A DNA stretch of 64,000 nucleotides, from assembly GCA_963971225.1 (NCBI GenBank), contig OZ020267.1:2480001-2544000 (forward strand), given 5' to 3'. Made by a program: the position numbers and the translations under genes. This stretch comes from Melieria omissa (lineage: Eukaryota; Arthropoda; Insecta; Diptera; Ulidiidae). The notes below the pieces were generated by a model that did no database searches, was not told where the DNA came from, and saw only the letters and a list, made by a program, of their open reading frames with translations. Shown here piece after piece: positions 52,401 to 59,489 of the stretch (position 1 is its first letter; every line of letters begins with the position of its first letter).

Positions 52401-53052
52401 AAGCGGACGTGGCTGCTGCACGCTTAACGGCATTCGGTGTGCACTCTTGGGGTCTAATCGTAGCTAGCAACAACAACAATGCAATTTTAGTGTTTAAACT
52501 TTTTGCAGCAAATGCTGTGAAATACAGTTTAAAACATTTTTAATAATTATGTAGAAATAACCTCAAAACAATTATTTCTATAGAAAATTATTCAACGTCA
52601 GAAAACTGTAACAAGTTGGCACAAAAATATATTAAAATATGCTAATGGCAGTTTTAGAAGGCTGCCGGAAAGCAATCAAAAACCTTAGTATACACTTAGG
52701 CTGCTCATTCGAAAGCTGTCCATAGCTGAACACAAACAATAACAAAAACCTTTTGGCAGACATTTTTACATCTTTCTCTCCACCTTCTAATGATCTCTGC
52801 TTTTCTTCTCTTCACCTTCTTCTTTACTTTCATCCACTCACGCAACATTTGTGCTGTTCTTCTCTTGCAGTGACACTCTCGTCCGGCTCCAGTTGGCGCA
52901 ACTTCATCGAGACGTACTTCTCCTCGGCCGGCAACTCGCGCCACAGCACTCCGCCGTCGCTGTGGCAGCGGCAGGCGCTCAGCCTGAGCGCGGCGCTGCT
53001 GGCCATCGGCGCATTCCACTGGCTGCAGCTGAGCGGCGCCTGCGGCAGATAG
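7196..53052 (+). CDS. beat: beaten path (beat) family two-Ig-domain protein, 5'-partial, five coding exons
   Basis: Joined coding parts: 7196-7410, 8414-8549, 12071-12204, 44054-44357, 52871-53052 (971 nt; 322 complete codons plus stop after one split codon). Beat proteins are insect immunoglobulin-superfamily proteins, secreted or membrane-tethered, that bind Side-family receptors and steer motor axons. Seen here: an Ig1 with a Cys pair (ALRC in exon A, FSCEV in exon B) and the family block VKFYRG...RYTPGE; an Ig2 with Cys in RANCST (exon C) and LRCTAQ (exon D); then a polar linker and a hydrophobic C-terminus. All four introns have GTAAGT donors and good AG acceptors, with phases 0, 1, 0, 1, and the reading frame continues perfectly across each join. 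The first acceptor needs one upstream base plus AT, so the signal-peptide exon is missing from this model. Subgroup beat-II/III (best guess beat-IIIc) comes from memory of the PPAVRRGQ and ELGTPQ blocks and is not proven. Confidence 0.93.
7434..8172. repeat. Degenerate ~21-bp tandem repeat filling most of intron 1
   Basis: Units approximate GTTGATTCATGCAAATTGAA with much drift. Roughly 30-35 copies occupy about 740 of the 1003 bp between exons A and B. Variants change the centre (CATACAAA, CATGCAAG, CATTCAAG) while GTTGATTCAT is best kept. The array ends about 240 bp before exon B and leaves both splice sites free. Confidence 0.85.
8414..8549 (+). CDS. beat: beat-like exon B: second half of Ig1
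   Basis: Acceptor CTCTCTTTCAG ends at 8413; donor GTAAGT begins at 8550, so one base of a codon is carried over (phase 1). The 45 codons hold ENISNATQVVLRNVSF, the second Ig1 cysteine in NFSCEVTADAP, and end MQVV. Four N-glycosylation sequons (NIS, NAT, NVS, NFS) fall within about 25 residues. Reading on into the intron would add about 30 residues before a stop; the strong donor and the exact join to exon C argue against that. Confidence 0.95.
8550..12070. other. Intron 2 of the beat-like gene (3.5 kb)
   Basis: The interval is bounded by GTAAGT and TTTTCATTGCAG. GC-richer stretches at 8940-9650 and 9700-10260 contain open frames in several registers, but none shows domains or sensible homology. 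CAA/TTG runs and short CA runs (for example 10743-10764) are present. An AT-rich tandem repeat (10377-10556) is listed separately. Confidence 0.7.
10377..10556. repeat. AT-rich tandem repeat
   Basis: The motif family AAAATTAAATAAATTYAACAAAAATTTAATGA recurs about four times with period near 50-60 bp and small indels. It consists almost wholly of A and T, lies in intron 2 and has no coding potential. Confidence 0.7.
12071..12204 (+). CDS. beat: beat-like exon C: first half of Ig2
   Basis: Acceptor TTTTCATTGCAG ends at 12070; donor GTAAGT begins at 12205. The bases AA complete a Glu codon with the last base of exon B, giving VVELPEKRPQLFTDHTRYEP across the junction. The exon carries the first Ig2 cysteine (RANCSTPPSRPRADL) and ends INNIP on a codon boundary. 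RANCST also forms an N-C-S sequon, a rare glycosylation type. Confidence 0.95.
13675..13698. repeat. (TG)12 microsatellite
   Basis: An uninterrupted TG dinucleotide run of 24 bp in intron 3. Several shorter CA/TG runs occur across the window, for example 13051-13065, 47949-47966 and 62075-62094. Confidence 0.9.
14685..16135. repeat. Pyrimidine-rich satellite with 378-bp higher-order period
   Basis: The + strand is made almost only of T and C with spaced A and G, built of short TTCCATCC/TTCTTTCC-type words. On top lies a longer period: the segment starting at 14947 (GAACTCTTCCTTCCT) recurs at 15325, and the block ATCATCTTACATTCTCTTTG recurs near 14687, 15065 and 15443, all 378 bp apart. A decayed partial copy continues to about 15750. 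Both strands carry apparent open frames (Phe/Ser/His-rich on +, Lys/Glu/Arg-rich on -), which are artefacts of the composition. Confidence 0.9.
15884..15927. repeat. (CCATT)n pentamer run
   Basis: About eight copies of the pentamer ATTCC/CCATT with one variant (CATTT) lie inside the pyrimidine-rich satellite and look like a local slippage expansion of its short word. Confidence 0.8.
24332..24676. repeat. Tandem duplication of ~140 bp, one copy interrupted
   Basis: Two copies share ACAAACGTGGTTGGCAAATA near the start, ATTATAA(G/A)AACTTTAAA in the middle and AATTGCCGCC at the end. Copy 1 runs about 24332-24539 and copy 2 about 24560-24676. Copy 1 is longer because it contains the 83-bp MITE listed next. 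Confidence 0.75.
24374..24456. mobile_element. 83-bp piggyBac-type MITE
   Basis: The element begins CCCTTTCAGTCAC directly after TTAA (24370-24373) and ends CGGAAAGGG directly before TTAC, a one-base-drifted TTAA. The termini CCCTTTC/GAAAGGG match the inverted ends of the larger piggyBac element at 30840-32517 over 7-8 bp. It contains the perfect 16-bp palindrome GTCCAATATATTGGAC (24390-24405). No coding capacity. The uninterrupted neighbouring duplicate approximates the empty site. Confidence 0.7.
24829..24867. repeat. 14-bp tandem repeat AATCTATTATAAA
   Basis: Three near-identical head-to-tail copies in AT-rich intron DNA; a simple local duplication. Confidence 0.75.
26460..28350. repeat. 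AT-rich tandem array, ~280-bp period
   Basis: Diverged copies are recognised by GCCTTTTGACGTTATATTTA near 27101, 27391 and 27664, with weaker copies near 27950 and 28320. Linked blocks ATGAATTATTTTATGAAGAA and AATCAAATAATTCTTAAAC recur at the same spacing. A related shorter motif (AAAATGTTGATAAA, 26467 and 26642) precedes it. A TTTA/CATT simple run lies at about 28029-28081. No coding potential. Confidence 0.8.
30840..32517 (-). mobile_element. piggyBac-superfamily transposon, internally decayed but with intact ends
   Basis: The element is flanked on both sides by TTAA (30836-30839 and 32518-32521), the exact piggyBac target site. Its ends are a perfect 12-bp inverted repeat, CCCTTTCAGACC at 30840-30851 and its complement at 32506-32517. 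Between them lies a relic of a piggyBac transposase on the minus strand. At 1678 bp it is shorter than an autonomous element, and the N-terminal part of the transposase is missing. Such a copy could have been moved only by a transposase supplied elsewhere. Confidence 0.93.
31045..32095 (-). pseudogene. piggyBac transposase relic (DDE_Tnp_1_7 type), frameshifted and N-truncated
   Basis: Read on the minus strand in several frames, the segments occur in family order. First SIDEHMIPF near 32030-32062 (first catalytic Asp), then after a frame break TTLEGLVLDFEIYQGK and FFDRYFTSLPLL (31734-31997; second Asp). Next comes DTVAIVQWKDSKSF (31549-31737), then in a third frame GGVDICDQQMEAYRTF (about 31500-31580; third Asp). 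The C-terminal Cys-rich end with NCKSRTRTRCTKCDVFLC (31045-31317) corresponds to the family's zinc-binding tail. At least three frame breaks make it non-functional. A start-like ATG (MSRRS) followed at once by a donor-like GTAAGT lies at about 32361-32375, but the large N-terminal domain is absent. Confidence 0.92.
39090..40160. other. Very AT-rich tract (~1.1 kb)
   Basis: The stretch consists overwhelmingly of A and T with homopolymer runs and words such as AATTTAAAAAATT. No tandem period is clear by eye and no gene is visible. Confidence 0.75.
41140..41664 (+). pseudogene. Unidentified protein-coding relic, one frame with two stops
   Basis: In the frame of position 41152 about 170 codons contain only two internal stops (TAA at 41329-41331 and 41383-41385), far fewer than this AT-rich sequence should give by chance. 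The text is protein-like and non-repetitive, for example VWNKNDVKLWKDSWPLD, SHIRAQSFDQSGLTFAL and QEDSVTNRFEDELKLRQKS. The last part (MDLKSKFRAVDGFIRGY onward, 41464-41661) is open. I do not recognise the family; a retroelement gag-like segment is possible from the charged, helical character. It is in the same orientation as the host gene, lacks splice-consistent edges and is probably a transposon fragment. Confidence 0.5.
42376..42594 (+). CDS. Candidate small single-pass membrane protein (72 aa)
   Basis: The ATG at 42376 has a purine at -3 (GATATG). The frame encodes MNGNLSDGYCTRRNCMRC, then a clean hydrophobic segment at residues 19-39, a short basic patch (RALKP) and a Pro/Thr/Gln-rich tail (TQPPANQMPTVQPTATPAF). 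A poly(A) signal AATAAA follows at 42680-42685, 86 bp after the stop. The arrangement of short Cys-containing N-terminus, one helix and Pro-rich tail looks like a real microprotein. Open frames of this length also arise by chance, and no homologue is recognised. It would be nested in the host intron on the same strand. Confidence 0.22.
   Translation: MNGNLSDGYCTRRNCMRCVAATLVAIVVAVMVVLGSLFRALKPTNKPKTQPPANQMPTVQPTATPAFTVQNS
44054..44357 (+). CDS. beat: beat-like exon D: second half of Ig2 with loop insertion
   Basis: Acceptor CCACTTGCAG ends at 44053; donor GTAAGT begins at 44358 (phase 1). The 101 codons start VSTSETQYIRTVDNLIASRL, continue through KLQLQGAHF, and carry the second Ig2 cysteine in LVLRCTAQIGDFYQEY and the ELGTPQKDPVPAR block. 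Between the two conserved halves lies about 38 residues rich in Gly, Ser and Ala (roughly AAGANAPHQ to NGVGG), a flexible loop insertion between Ig2 strands. Reading into the intron gives CA-repeat-encoded nonsense, which supports the donor. Confidence 0.95.
45835..46086. mobile_element. Possible GC-rich MITE with CTAGGCCGA ends
   Basis: CTAGGCCGA at 45835-45843 is matched by its exact complement TCGGCCTAG at 46078-46086. The 252-bp interval is less AT-rich than its surroundings and contains a short direct repeat, GCATGTSACGAGCGATT, at about 45990-46027. No convincing target duplication is visible. Confidence 0.35.
46178..46340 (+). repeat. Tandem pair of tRNA-like units (~80 bp)
   Basis: Two head-to-tail copies share CCAGCKCCCATA, CTCAATGGTTGRTACATTGG and AGCAGT, then a B-box-like GGTTCGAATCA (46241-46251; decayed to GGGTCCGAATT in copy 2). 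The order resembles Pol III A and B boxes of a tRNA or tRNA-derived SINE. A CTAT tetranucleotide run precedes copy 1. No intact cloverleaf could be drawn, so these are tRNA-derived repeats, not tRNA genes. Confidence 0.5.
49200..50950 (+). repeat. Degenerate satellite, ~110-145-bp unit, interrupted by an insertion
   Basis: Units carry CTTTTGACTTGAAACTTGG followed by TGAAAGTACTTCAAA, then AATTTGACACG, a T-rich run, GAAAATC, TTTGACGGGGTCAA, GGGTTAA and TATGAGGAAACATGA. The TTGGTGAAA marker lies near 49299, 49423, 49567, 50669 and 50868. The long gap between the third and fourth is the 960-bp element at 49612-50571. The same family appears in reverse orientation at 63170-64000. Confidence 0.82.
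49612..50571. mobile_element. 960-bp non-autonomous Transib-like element with RSS-like ends
   Basis: It is inserted in a satellite unit with an exact 5-bp duplication CATGG (49607-49611 and 50572-50576); removing one copy and the insert restores a normal satellite unit. The ends are perfect 12-bp inverted repeats, CACAGTGATTCG. The left end is heptamer CACAGTG (49612-49618), 13-bp spacer, ACAAAATTC (49632-49640). The right end, read inward, is CACAGTG (50571-50565), 23-bp spacer, ACAAAATTA (50541-50533). Transib transposons have 5-bp target duplications and CAC-starting RSS-like termini; the V(D)J heptamer is CACAGTG and its nonamer ACAAAAACC. No transposase remnant was found inside. A different superfamily with chance resemblance remains possible. 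Confidence 0.68.
52004..52031. repeat. (TG)14 microsatellite
   Basis: An uninterrupted TG run of 28 bp in intron 4, the longest dinucleotide run noticed in the window. Confidence 0.9.
52871..53052 (+). CDS. beat: beat-like exon E: juxtamembrane linker and hydrophobic C-terminus
   Basis: The acceptor CTCTTGCAG ends at 52870. The bases TG complete a Val codon with the last base of exon D (PVPAR|V|TLSSGSSW). The exon encodes NFIETYFSSAGNSRHS and then a hydrophobic stretch (ALSLSAALLAIGAFHWLQL) ending SGACGR and TAG at 53050-53052. Beat proteins are either secreted or membrane-held; a C-terminal hydrophobic tail preceded by small residues (SSAGNS) suggests GPI attachment, with a short transmembrane anchor as the alternative. 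Confidence 0.93.
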
Positions 53053-53330
53053 TTCACTCGCCGGTCGGCGCAAGTGCGACGTGAGGCGGCGCGCAGTCCT
53101 ACAGCGTGGCACAGTGCAGTACACGTAAATGAGATTAGCAATTAAACTAGAATTTTTAAGCATACTTTTAGGCACAACAAAAACAATTTCAATGAAATAG
53201 TTGCTTACCAAAACAAAACACGAAAATATGTATGGAGAATGTTTTAGCGCTTATGGCCAAGCAAAGTGTATAAAAAACAACAAAATAAAAAATAAAAAAA
53301 ATTAAATAAAGCAAAGATTAAGTTAATTTA
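53053..53330 (+). other. Probable 3' UTR with clustered poly(A) signals
   Basis: AATAAA occurs at 53284-53289, 53291-53296 and 53305-53310, about 230-255 bp after the stop. The exact cleavage site cannot be read. Further AATAAA words downstream leave room for a longer UTR. Confidence 0.5.
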
Positions 53331-54980
53331 GTTGAGAATGAATTGTTGATAAACCGAAAAGAGAAAAATTCAAATATAGTTAATGTTGTTTTAAGTCAAA
53401 GTGCACATTTCAGTGAACAATGTGTACAACGGAGAATTGCTTTTTAATTAAACAACAACAACAAGAACAGTGTGAGAACCACACGCACATAAGCATTGGT
53501 TTTACTCTGATTATTAGGTTAATTATTATTATTATTTTTTTAATTCTAAGCATGGCAAATCATTATTTTCTAACTTACAAAATAAAAAAAACGAAGTAAC
53601 TAAAAATTATTAACTGGAAAAAAAAAATAACTAACAAAAAATGTGGAATATACAAAAGTAGTTTGTAAATAATATTTGCATATTTAAAACAACATGAACA
53701 CACAAGCAAGCACACTGACACAATTTAGCCTCAACTCACACACTCACATGAACTCTCACACTTGTACACAACGAACGCTTACACAAAGAAACAATTGAAC
53801 AAGCAAACATTTACTCACATTTAACTGCTCGTTAATTGTTTAATAAATGAAGCGTAAATGCGGCTTTTAAGTAAAACATTGAACAACAACAAATAATAAT
53901 GAAGTATGGCAATTGCTGCTGCTGGCACCCTACGCGCAGTTGAATAAATATTCAAACTAAAATTTTTGTATTGGTTCTTTTGTTTTTTATTTGTTAATTT
54001 TATTAATTTATTATTTAATTTTGAACCCATTTTCTTGCTATCCAAATTAAGGTTTTTCATTTGTTTTATATTGAGTTTAACCCATTGCTGCCTAATGTGT
54101 AAAAATTTATCCATGAAAATTTACTTTTTAAAAAAATCACAGAAAAGTTCGTAGTAGAAATATCTCAAAATCATTGATAGGGATGGTTGGGGTAAAGATG
54201 GAACTGCCTTAGTCTAGTAGAGGTCACCCTAAAATTCCACCATCTAGCTAGAGTTACCAGACTCCAAAAATTGGGAATGTGGCGAAACGTATTGGCCTAA
54301 GAACTTCACAAACGCTGCCTCCTAACTCACCTGTAAACAATATATCTTTTGTTCACATGTTTAGCTGATCACTTTAAAAAGTATGGAAGGAAGCTACCAT
54401 TGCTGCGTAACGGGTACAAAATACTCAATGAACATCTCAGCAACGTGCACAGATAGAAAGCTGAAATTTGTTTCTGACCATTTTGTGTCAATTCCAGGTC
54501 GTGTATGAAATTTTATCAAAATCATATGGGCGGAACTGGTACCCGGCTTTAATGGGTTAAGATAACTCCGGGGCCCGTAGTTTTAGTTTACTGGACACTA
54601 AAGAGCAACGTAGTTTCTTGTTCCTGACTGAATTTTCTGCAAACATTCGAGGCAGAAATTTCCATTCTTTTTCAACAGATACCCGAGTGAACAATCAGGT
54701 ATGCTGCGAGAGTAAAGAGAGGAGTTGTTTAGTTACTCCTCTATCTGAGACTAGTAATTGCTTGACCGAGGAACTTAGATGAATCCATTTTCTTAGACAT
54801 TTCTCTATTTATGTGTCCTCATTTGATGCATAACGCCTCTTTTGACTTTGTTCCCTGGGATGCAGTGTAAGTTTATAGCTTTCAAAATCATTGAGCAACT
54901 CAGTGACTCTTTCCAAATAGTCTTTTATACCGCTTGAGTGACAAATAGTGTAACGTATTTCCTATGGATATTACACAGTT
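53331..54980. other. Non-coding DNA after the beat-like gene
   Basis: AT-rich sequence with a short CA-containing stretch (53695-53790). No gene was recognised. The interval 54180-54960 is less AT-rich and could be an old transposon fragment, but no frame or terminal repeat was identified. Confidence 0.5.
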
Positions 54981-55128
54981 CAGTGGCGCACACAAGGGGG
55001 CGTTTAGGAGTTGAAAACCCTCCCAAATATCAGTTTGTTACAAACATTTTGGGTGCTAAATTCCTTTAAAATGGTATTTGCCTTAAAAGTTGTACCCCTC
55101 CCCAAATAAAATTCTGTGTGCGTCCCGG
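54981..55128. mobile_element. hAT-like MITE, copy 1 (decayed)
   Basis: It begins CAGTGGCGCACACA and ends TGTGTGCGTCCCGG, approximate inverted repeats. Its internal words GTATTTGCCTTAAAAG and AAATAAAATTCTGTGTGCGT reappear in a second copy at 59620-59758 whose end is the cleaner TGTGTGCGTCACTG. CAGTG termini fit hAT-type elements; the 8-bp target duplication could not be recognised. Confidence 0.45.
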
Positions 55129-55278
55129 ACCCAGATAAGTAGTACTGAGTGTATCTGCCTTAAATTCCCAAAATCAAATCCTAGTAACAGCCGCAAATGT
55201 TGTTCACTAGTTAACTCTTCCCTTCCTAGAAGTTAAAATTGGTAACCCCTGGATGGCTTAACTTCTCAATTAAACAAT

Positions 55279-55462
55279 CTTCTTCTTCTTCTTGACTGGG
55301 ACGACAGCCCGATTACGAGACTAAGAACCAGCTACCCGCAACAAACCGTGTTGTGCGTGCGAATGTTTTTACAGTTTTAGGCCGATTCCGAACGGCGAGC
55401 TGAGAGCTTTTTCATAGGCAATTTTACTCTCAGCGGTTTGTCATTTCCAGCCGCCGAAAGAA
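55279..55462 (-). mobile_element. SINE-like repeat, minus orientation, with (AAG)n tail
   Basis: Read on the minus strand it contains GCGGCTGGAAATGACAAAC and CTGAGAGTAAAATTGCCTAT, then CTCTCAGCTCGCCGTTCGG, and ends in a GAAGAAGAAGAAG tail (complement of 55279-55296). The first block is shared with the SINE at 62781-62950. I recall this block as frequent in tephritid genomes, but that is memory, not a search. Confidence 0.55.
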
Positions 55463-55469
55463 AGAAAGA

Positions 55470-57688
55470 AATAAAACAATCCCTTTGGTCTATTTTATAG
55501 ACAACATGATGGACATCTCAATGAAGTTTCTGAAGCTAATCACAGTCTCATACCAATTTTTACCAAAGGAATCCTTGAAGGAACCAATTCATTGAATGAA
55601 TAACTAATAGTGTAAATTTTTTATCACATGACTGAAAGCACTGATGTCTTAAGCTACTCCTTAGAAAATTAACTCTTACTTCAAATAAGAAAATAGTTTT
55701 GCAATCGAAAGCCATATTTTCCTCCATCTTCCAGCTTAGGTCCAACCGTATACCAGATTTCAGACTATGGATCAAAGCTGCTTCCAGGTTCTTTTCTTAA
55801 TAGTTTGCCTGAGATGTTTACTTTATATATTCTGAAGAGATCCATCTTAAGTTAAATATTATCAGAGACATGATAGACTGAAGTGATAATCTCACACTTC
55901 GGCTCCTCAGAAGGCAGAAAGGACTAAACACCAAACTAGTTATTTTTTAGTTAAATTTCGCTCAATTTTCAAGTGTGTTTCTCTAGTTTACTACATCTAC
56001 TCTTGAAATCGTGTATTTTTGCTGTTCATATAAAAAAGAAATGTACCACAAATCCCAAGATGTTTTGCCACTTTTTAGTATTTTTTTATTCTCTTTTGAA
56101 TAAAGAGAATTTGCATGGTCTAAGGTTCAAATTCATGGAGTGTTTGGTTTATAATGAGACAGTATTGCATTTTGTATATTTCTTACTGAATAAAGTGATT
56201 GCACATTTGGATATAGCGCCATGTTTTCTACAAAAGCAACCACCATACCGAAAGCTCAGTTCGATAGCTAAAAAAACCTCATTGAATGCTCGACACAAGC
56301 TTAAAAATTCCAATCAACGCGCTGTAGGGTGTGCACAACGATCACAACATGTTGTAATAATTAAACAACATTTATGAAATTTAGTTTTTTCCTTATTAAT
56401 TTCAATTCGTATTACTATATGTTTGCCCAACTCTCAACCTAACCAAATTAATGCAAAAACAACAAAAACACACAACCCAAGCAAACAAAGTTCATATAGA
56501 AAAAAATTAATGGTTAATGAAAAATATAAAAAATACAAAATAAGAGCAATAACGATAAAATAACAATAATAATACAAATTAAAGCAACAACAAATAAACA
56601 CATTAACACAACACAACACAACAAACAGGAAAGCAAAAGTTGCAAAATCGAAATGGCTACAAAAATTTGCAAGCGTCACTTTGAGCGCAGCAAACTGATA
56701 AACTGATGAATTGTATACTTGAAACGCTGATATTGTATACCATATGCCCCGCCCCCGCCCTGCCCCGACCTCGTTCACAACACCCCCACTTCCGTTACGA
56801 TTGCCCACTTGTACCATACGACCGCATTTCGTACATGCAGTCACAATGTCTATGTACATAAAAGTGCATTAAATACTAACTATATACATACATACACACA
56901 TACACATAGTATGAAGGTACATACTGGCCGAGGCGCGTTTGCGCGCGCAACATACACACATACATATGTACACATGTGTAACTGTAATGTAATAAATATA
57001 GCAACGCAAATAACGCAAAGTAATTAAATTGCAATATAATAACAAAAACAACAACACAAGCACACAAACACACACACACGCACACTCATGCAGAAAAATT
57101 AACGCAAAAAAAACATTTGAAAATACAAATAAAACAACAACAAACAGAAACAATAATGTGATTTTTCTTAAATGCGCAAAATTTTTAATTAAATGCGCCA
57201 TTGCAGCAATTTTCAGCACCTCGAGCGCCAACCGACAAACTGGTAAGTGGAACGAGTTGGACGCGGCGTAATTGATTGATTGATGAATGGCTTCAATGGC
57301 AAATTTGTCGCCCAAGTAAGAATTTTAGTGAATAATTGATTAAAGCGTTTGTATTGAAATAAAGAGGTTTTTATTTTAAATGTTTTAATTTCATTTATGG
57401 CTTCATTGCAATTTTTCTAATTTAAATCTGCTTTAAAACTGAAAGCAAAAACAATTACATTCACATATGGCAATACTTTCATTGTATCTTTTGTCACAAA
57501 GGCTTAAATGTGCTTTGAACATTTCATAGTAATTTAATTAAAATTTAAATATTTTAAATATGCTATGAGAAGTAAAATAATTGAATAATTGAGCTGAATT
57601 GTTAAGTAATTAGCAATAATTTCTATTAGAAAAATGAAATTTTAAGCGTCGAGTAAAAGTAAATTAAATTCTGGTTCATGAACTCTTA
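55470..57688. other. Non-coding DNA; nothing established
   Basis: The interval holds CA/TA-rich patches (56875-56980), CAA runs and AT-rich DNA. A 134-codon open frame at 55973-56377 has no recognisable domain. A short segment with excellent splice signals at 57207-57242 is described in the findings. Confidence 0.5.
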
Positions 57689-58345
57689 GGGCCAATTTTT
57701 CAGTGCGAGTTTAAACGCAGTTTAAACGTAGTTCGTTTGAACTTGGTTTAAATATAAACTCAGTTTCAACGAGAAAGCAGTTTTTCAGTGCTGGTTTAAC
57801 TGGAGCAAATATTTGTCATTTGAGTGTGGCAATACTGGCAATATTTTTATCTAGATAGTAATTTTCCTTTGTTTTGATTGTTATTCGTAAATGAACTTGC
57901 CGTCAAATAATGTATTTCATCAAAAAATGCAAAATAAGCAAACGGAGCGCAAATTTTTCGTCTCTGGAAATCGAATGTCTTCTTGCACTTGTGAAAAAAA
58001 AACAAGTGCTCGAGTGCAAGAAGACGAACCGCGTGAGTGCCGAGGAAAACAAACCAAATGGAAAAAAATTGAGGACGATTTCGATTCAAAATTTGTTGAT
58101 AAGTTCCGGTGCGCGAAAACATTGCGCTCGAAGTATAAGAACCTAAAAAAAGTGCAAAAAAGCTTACCAAAACAAAAAATAAATGATCTGTCAAAAGCTG
58201 TTGACAGTTTAAACTTCAACCCGTGCAGGGTTGGGCGTTTAAACTAAGTTTAAACTTCAGTCAAGTTTGACTGAAAAATTGGAATTTGCGTTTAAACTGA
58301 GTTTAAACTAGAAACGGAGTTAAACTCGCACTGAAAAATTGACCC
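57689..58345. mobile_element. Harbinger-like non-autonomous transposon with GTTTAAAC subterminal repeats
   Basis: The terminal inverted repeats are GGGCCAATTTTTCAGTGCGA (57689 on) and the complement of GGGTCAATTTTTCAGTGCGA (ending 58345), differing at one base. The flanks are TTA (left) and TTC (right); a 3-bp TTA/TAA-type duplication would fit PIF/Harbinger with one mutation. Seven perfect copies of the palindrome GTTTAAAC lie in the subterminal zones: 57709, 57720, 58207, 58237, 58248, 58290 and 58301. Inside is a broken Myb/SANT-like DNA-binding domain, as found in the second protein of Harbinger elements. At 657 bp it lacks a transposase. Confidence 0.72.
57940..58154 (+). pseudogene. Myb/SANT-like DNA-binding domain relic, frameshifted
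   Basis: The first half reads KRSANFSSLEIECLLALVKK through KKTNRVSAEENK in the frame of 57910 (57940-58053). The second half, KWKKIEDDFDSKF through TLRSKYKNLKK, reads in the frame of 57891 (58056-58154). Together they follow the Myb_DNA-bind_5 layout: an opening N-F-S/T helix, an E-x-K-K-T-[ND] turn, W..I...F, then a closing L+.KYKNLKK helix. A single frame break near 58050 separates them. Unlikely to make a protein now. Confidence 0.75.
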
Positions 58346-58450
58346 TTCGCAAAAATCGGCTAGAGATGATACTTTAAACAGCTAATGAAAGCGGATTGAA
58401 TAGTTGCTGCCGATCTTTGCAGAGAAAGAAACCAACTAGCTGGCGCCTTT

Positions 58451-58520
58451 GGTCCCATGGCAGAGTAGCAGGATGTCGTTTTAGCCGGTAGGAGTCGAGT
58501 CCAGCCGACTAACTCGAGGT
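58451..58520 (+). repeat. tRNA-like sequence with A- and B-box-like words
   Basis: TGGCAGAGTAGCAGG (58458-58472) resembles a Pol III A box, and GGAGTCGAGTCC (58491-58502) resembles a B box, at a spacing usual for tRNAs. Acceptor-stem pairing is not convincing, so it is called a tRNA-derived repeat or decayed pseudogene. Confidence 0.35.
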
Positions 58521-58815
58521 AAACGGTATCTACCGACGCGAAAAAATTGGTTTTTTTTTTCTTTTAAGTATAGCAAAAATTTACAAAAATTCAAGAATTT
58601 ACCAGACTACAGCTAGTAACAAATAAGCGAGTAGTTTGCTGCGAGCAACTTAAATTCCTAAACGCTCACTAGTTGCTTTAATAATTCGCAACATATTTTA
58701 TAAATAACTCAAAATGTCCTTCGAGTATGAGGTTTTCTCGAAACCCTCTCAACATGCACAGCAATAAGCAACTAACAAACTTTGATGAAATTGAATTTTA
58801 TCCAACAACGACAGC

Positions 58816-58984
58816 GATCACTAAAACTTATCACCTAAAAGTATGCAACAAAAATTCATATATATTTCTATAGAGATCGTCATAGTAGTGACGAACAATG
58901 ATACCATGCAAAACAATCAGAAAAATGTAACATAGAGGTCATAAAAAAGTATTGCATACTTTCAGGCAGTACATTTTAGTGATC
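58816..58984. mobile_element. 169-bp MITE with 33-bp inverted ends
   Basis: The 33-bp segment at 58816-58848 (GATCACTAAAA...AAAGTATGCAA) matches the reverse complement of 58952-58984 at 27 of 33 positions, with both outer 11-mers perfect. No coding capacity. Superfamily and target duplication are not clear; if the true end is CACTAAAA the flanks would be GAT/ATC. Confidence 0.65.
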
Positions 58985-59489
58985 AACATGGCAATACAAT
59001 TTGCCCTCTAGCCAAGATTACAACCAAACACCAACAAAACTTCGACTCGATGTTGATGAACGAAACAGCACAGGGTAACGCAAAATATGGATTTATTTTA
59101 TACAATTTCTTGCGCATATTTTGCGTTCGAAGTTTGAACGCGCACACGGAAATATTTTCTTGACAAATCTTTTACAATTTTTGCTAAATTTTTTAATTTT
59201 TGTAAATTTCTGTCATGTTGAGGAATTTTTTTTTAACGAGATTTCAAGCTATAACAATTAAATTATTTAAGGTTAGATTTTTTAGATTGGATTAAGTTAT
59301 TACATTAGGTTATTCATTGCATTCAGTATCCGTGTTACAATGACAGTTTTCTCCGAAAATTGTTATAGATACAAATAAAGTCTAAATATAGTTTGAAATG
59401 TCTTGCGGTTTAAGCATTTGTTTGAGATAAATATTCATTACGTAAGGTGTAGAAAAAATAAGTACATCATTTAGCTTCATTTAGCATTG

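Larger units (their letters stand above)
44358..52870. other. Intron 4 of the beat-like gene (8.5 kb)
   Basis: GTAAGT opens the intron and TTCTTCTCTTGCAG closes it. It contains a possible MITE (45835-46086), tRNA-like dimers (46178-46340), a satellite with an inserted element (49200-50950) and a TG microsatellite (52004-52031). The stretches 44380-45830, 46345-49190 and 51000-52870 show microsatellites and CAA/TTG runs but no recognisable gene. The long frames near 47215-47800 follow CAA/TTG repeats. Confidence 0.8.
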
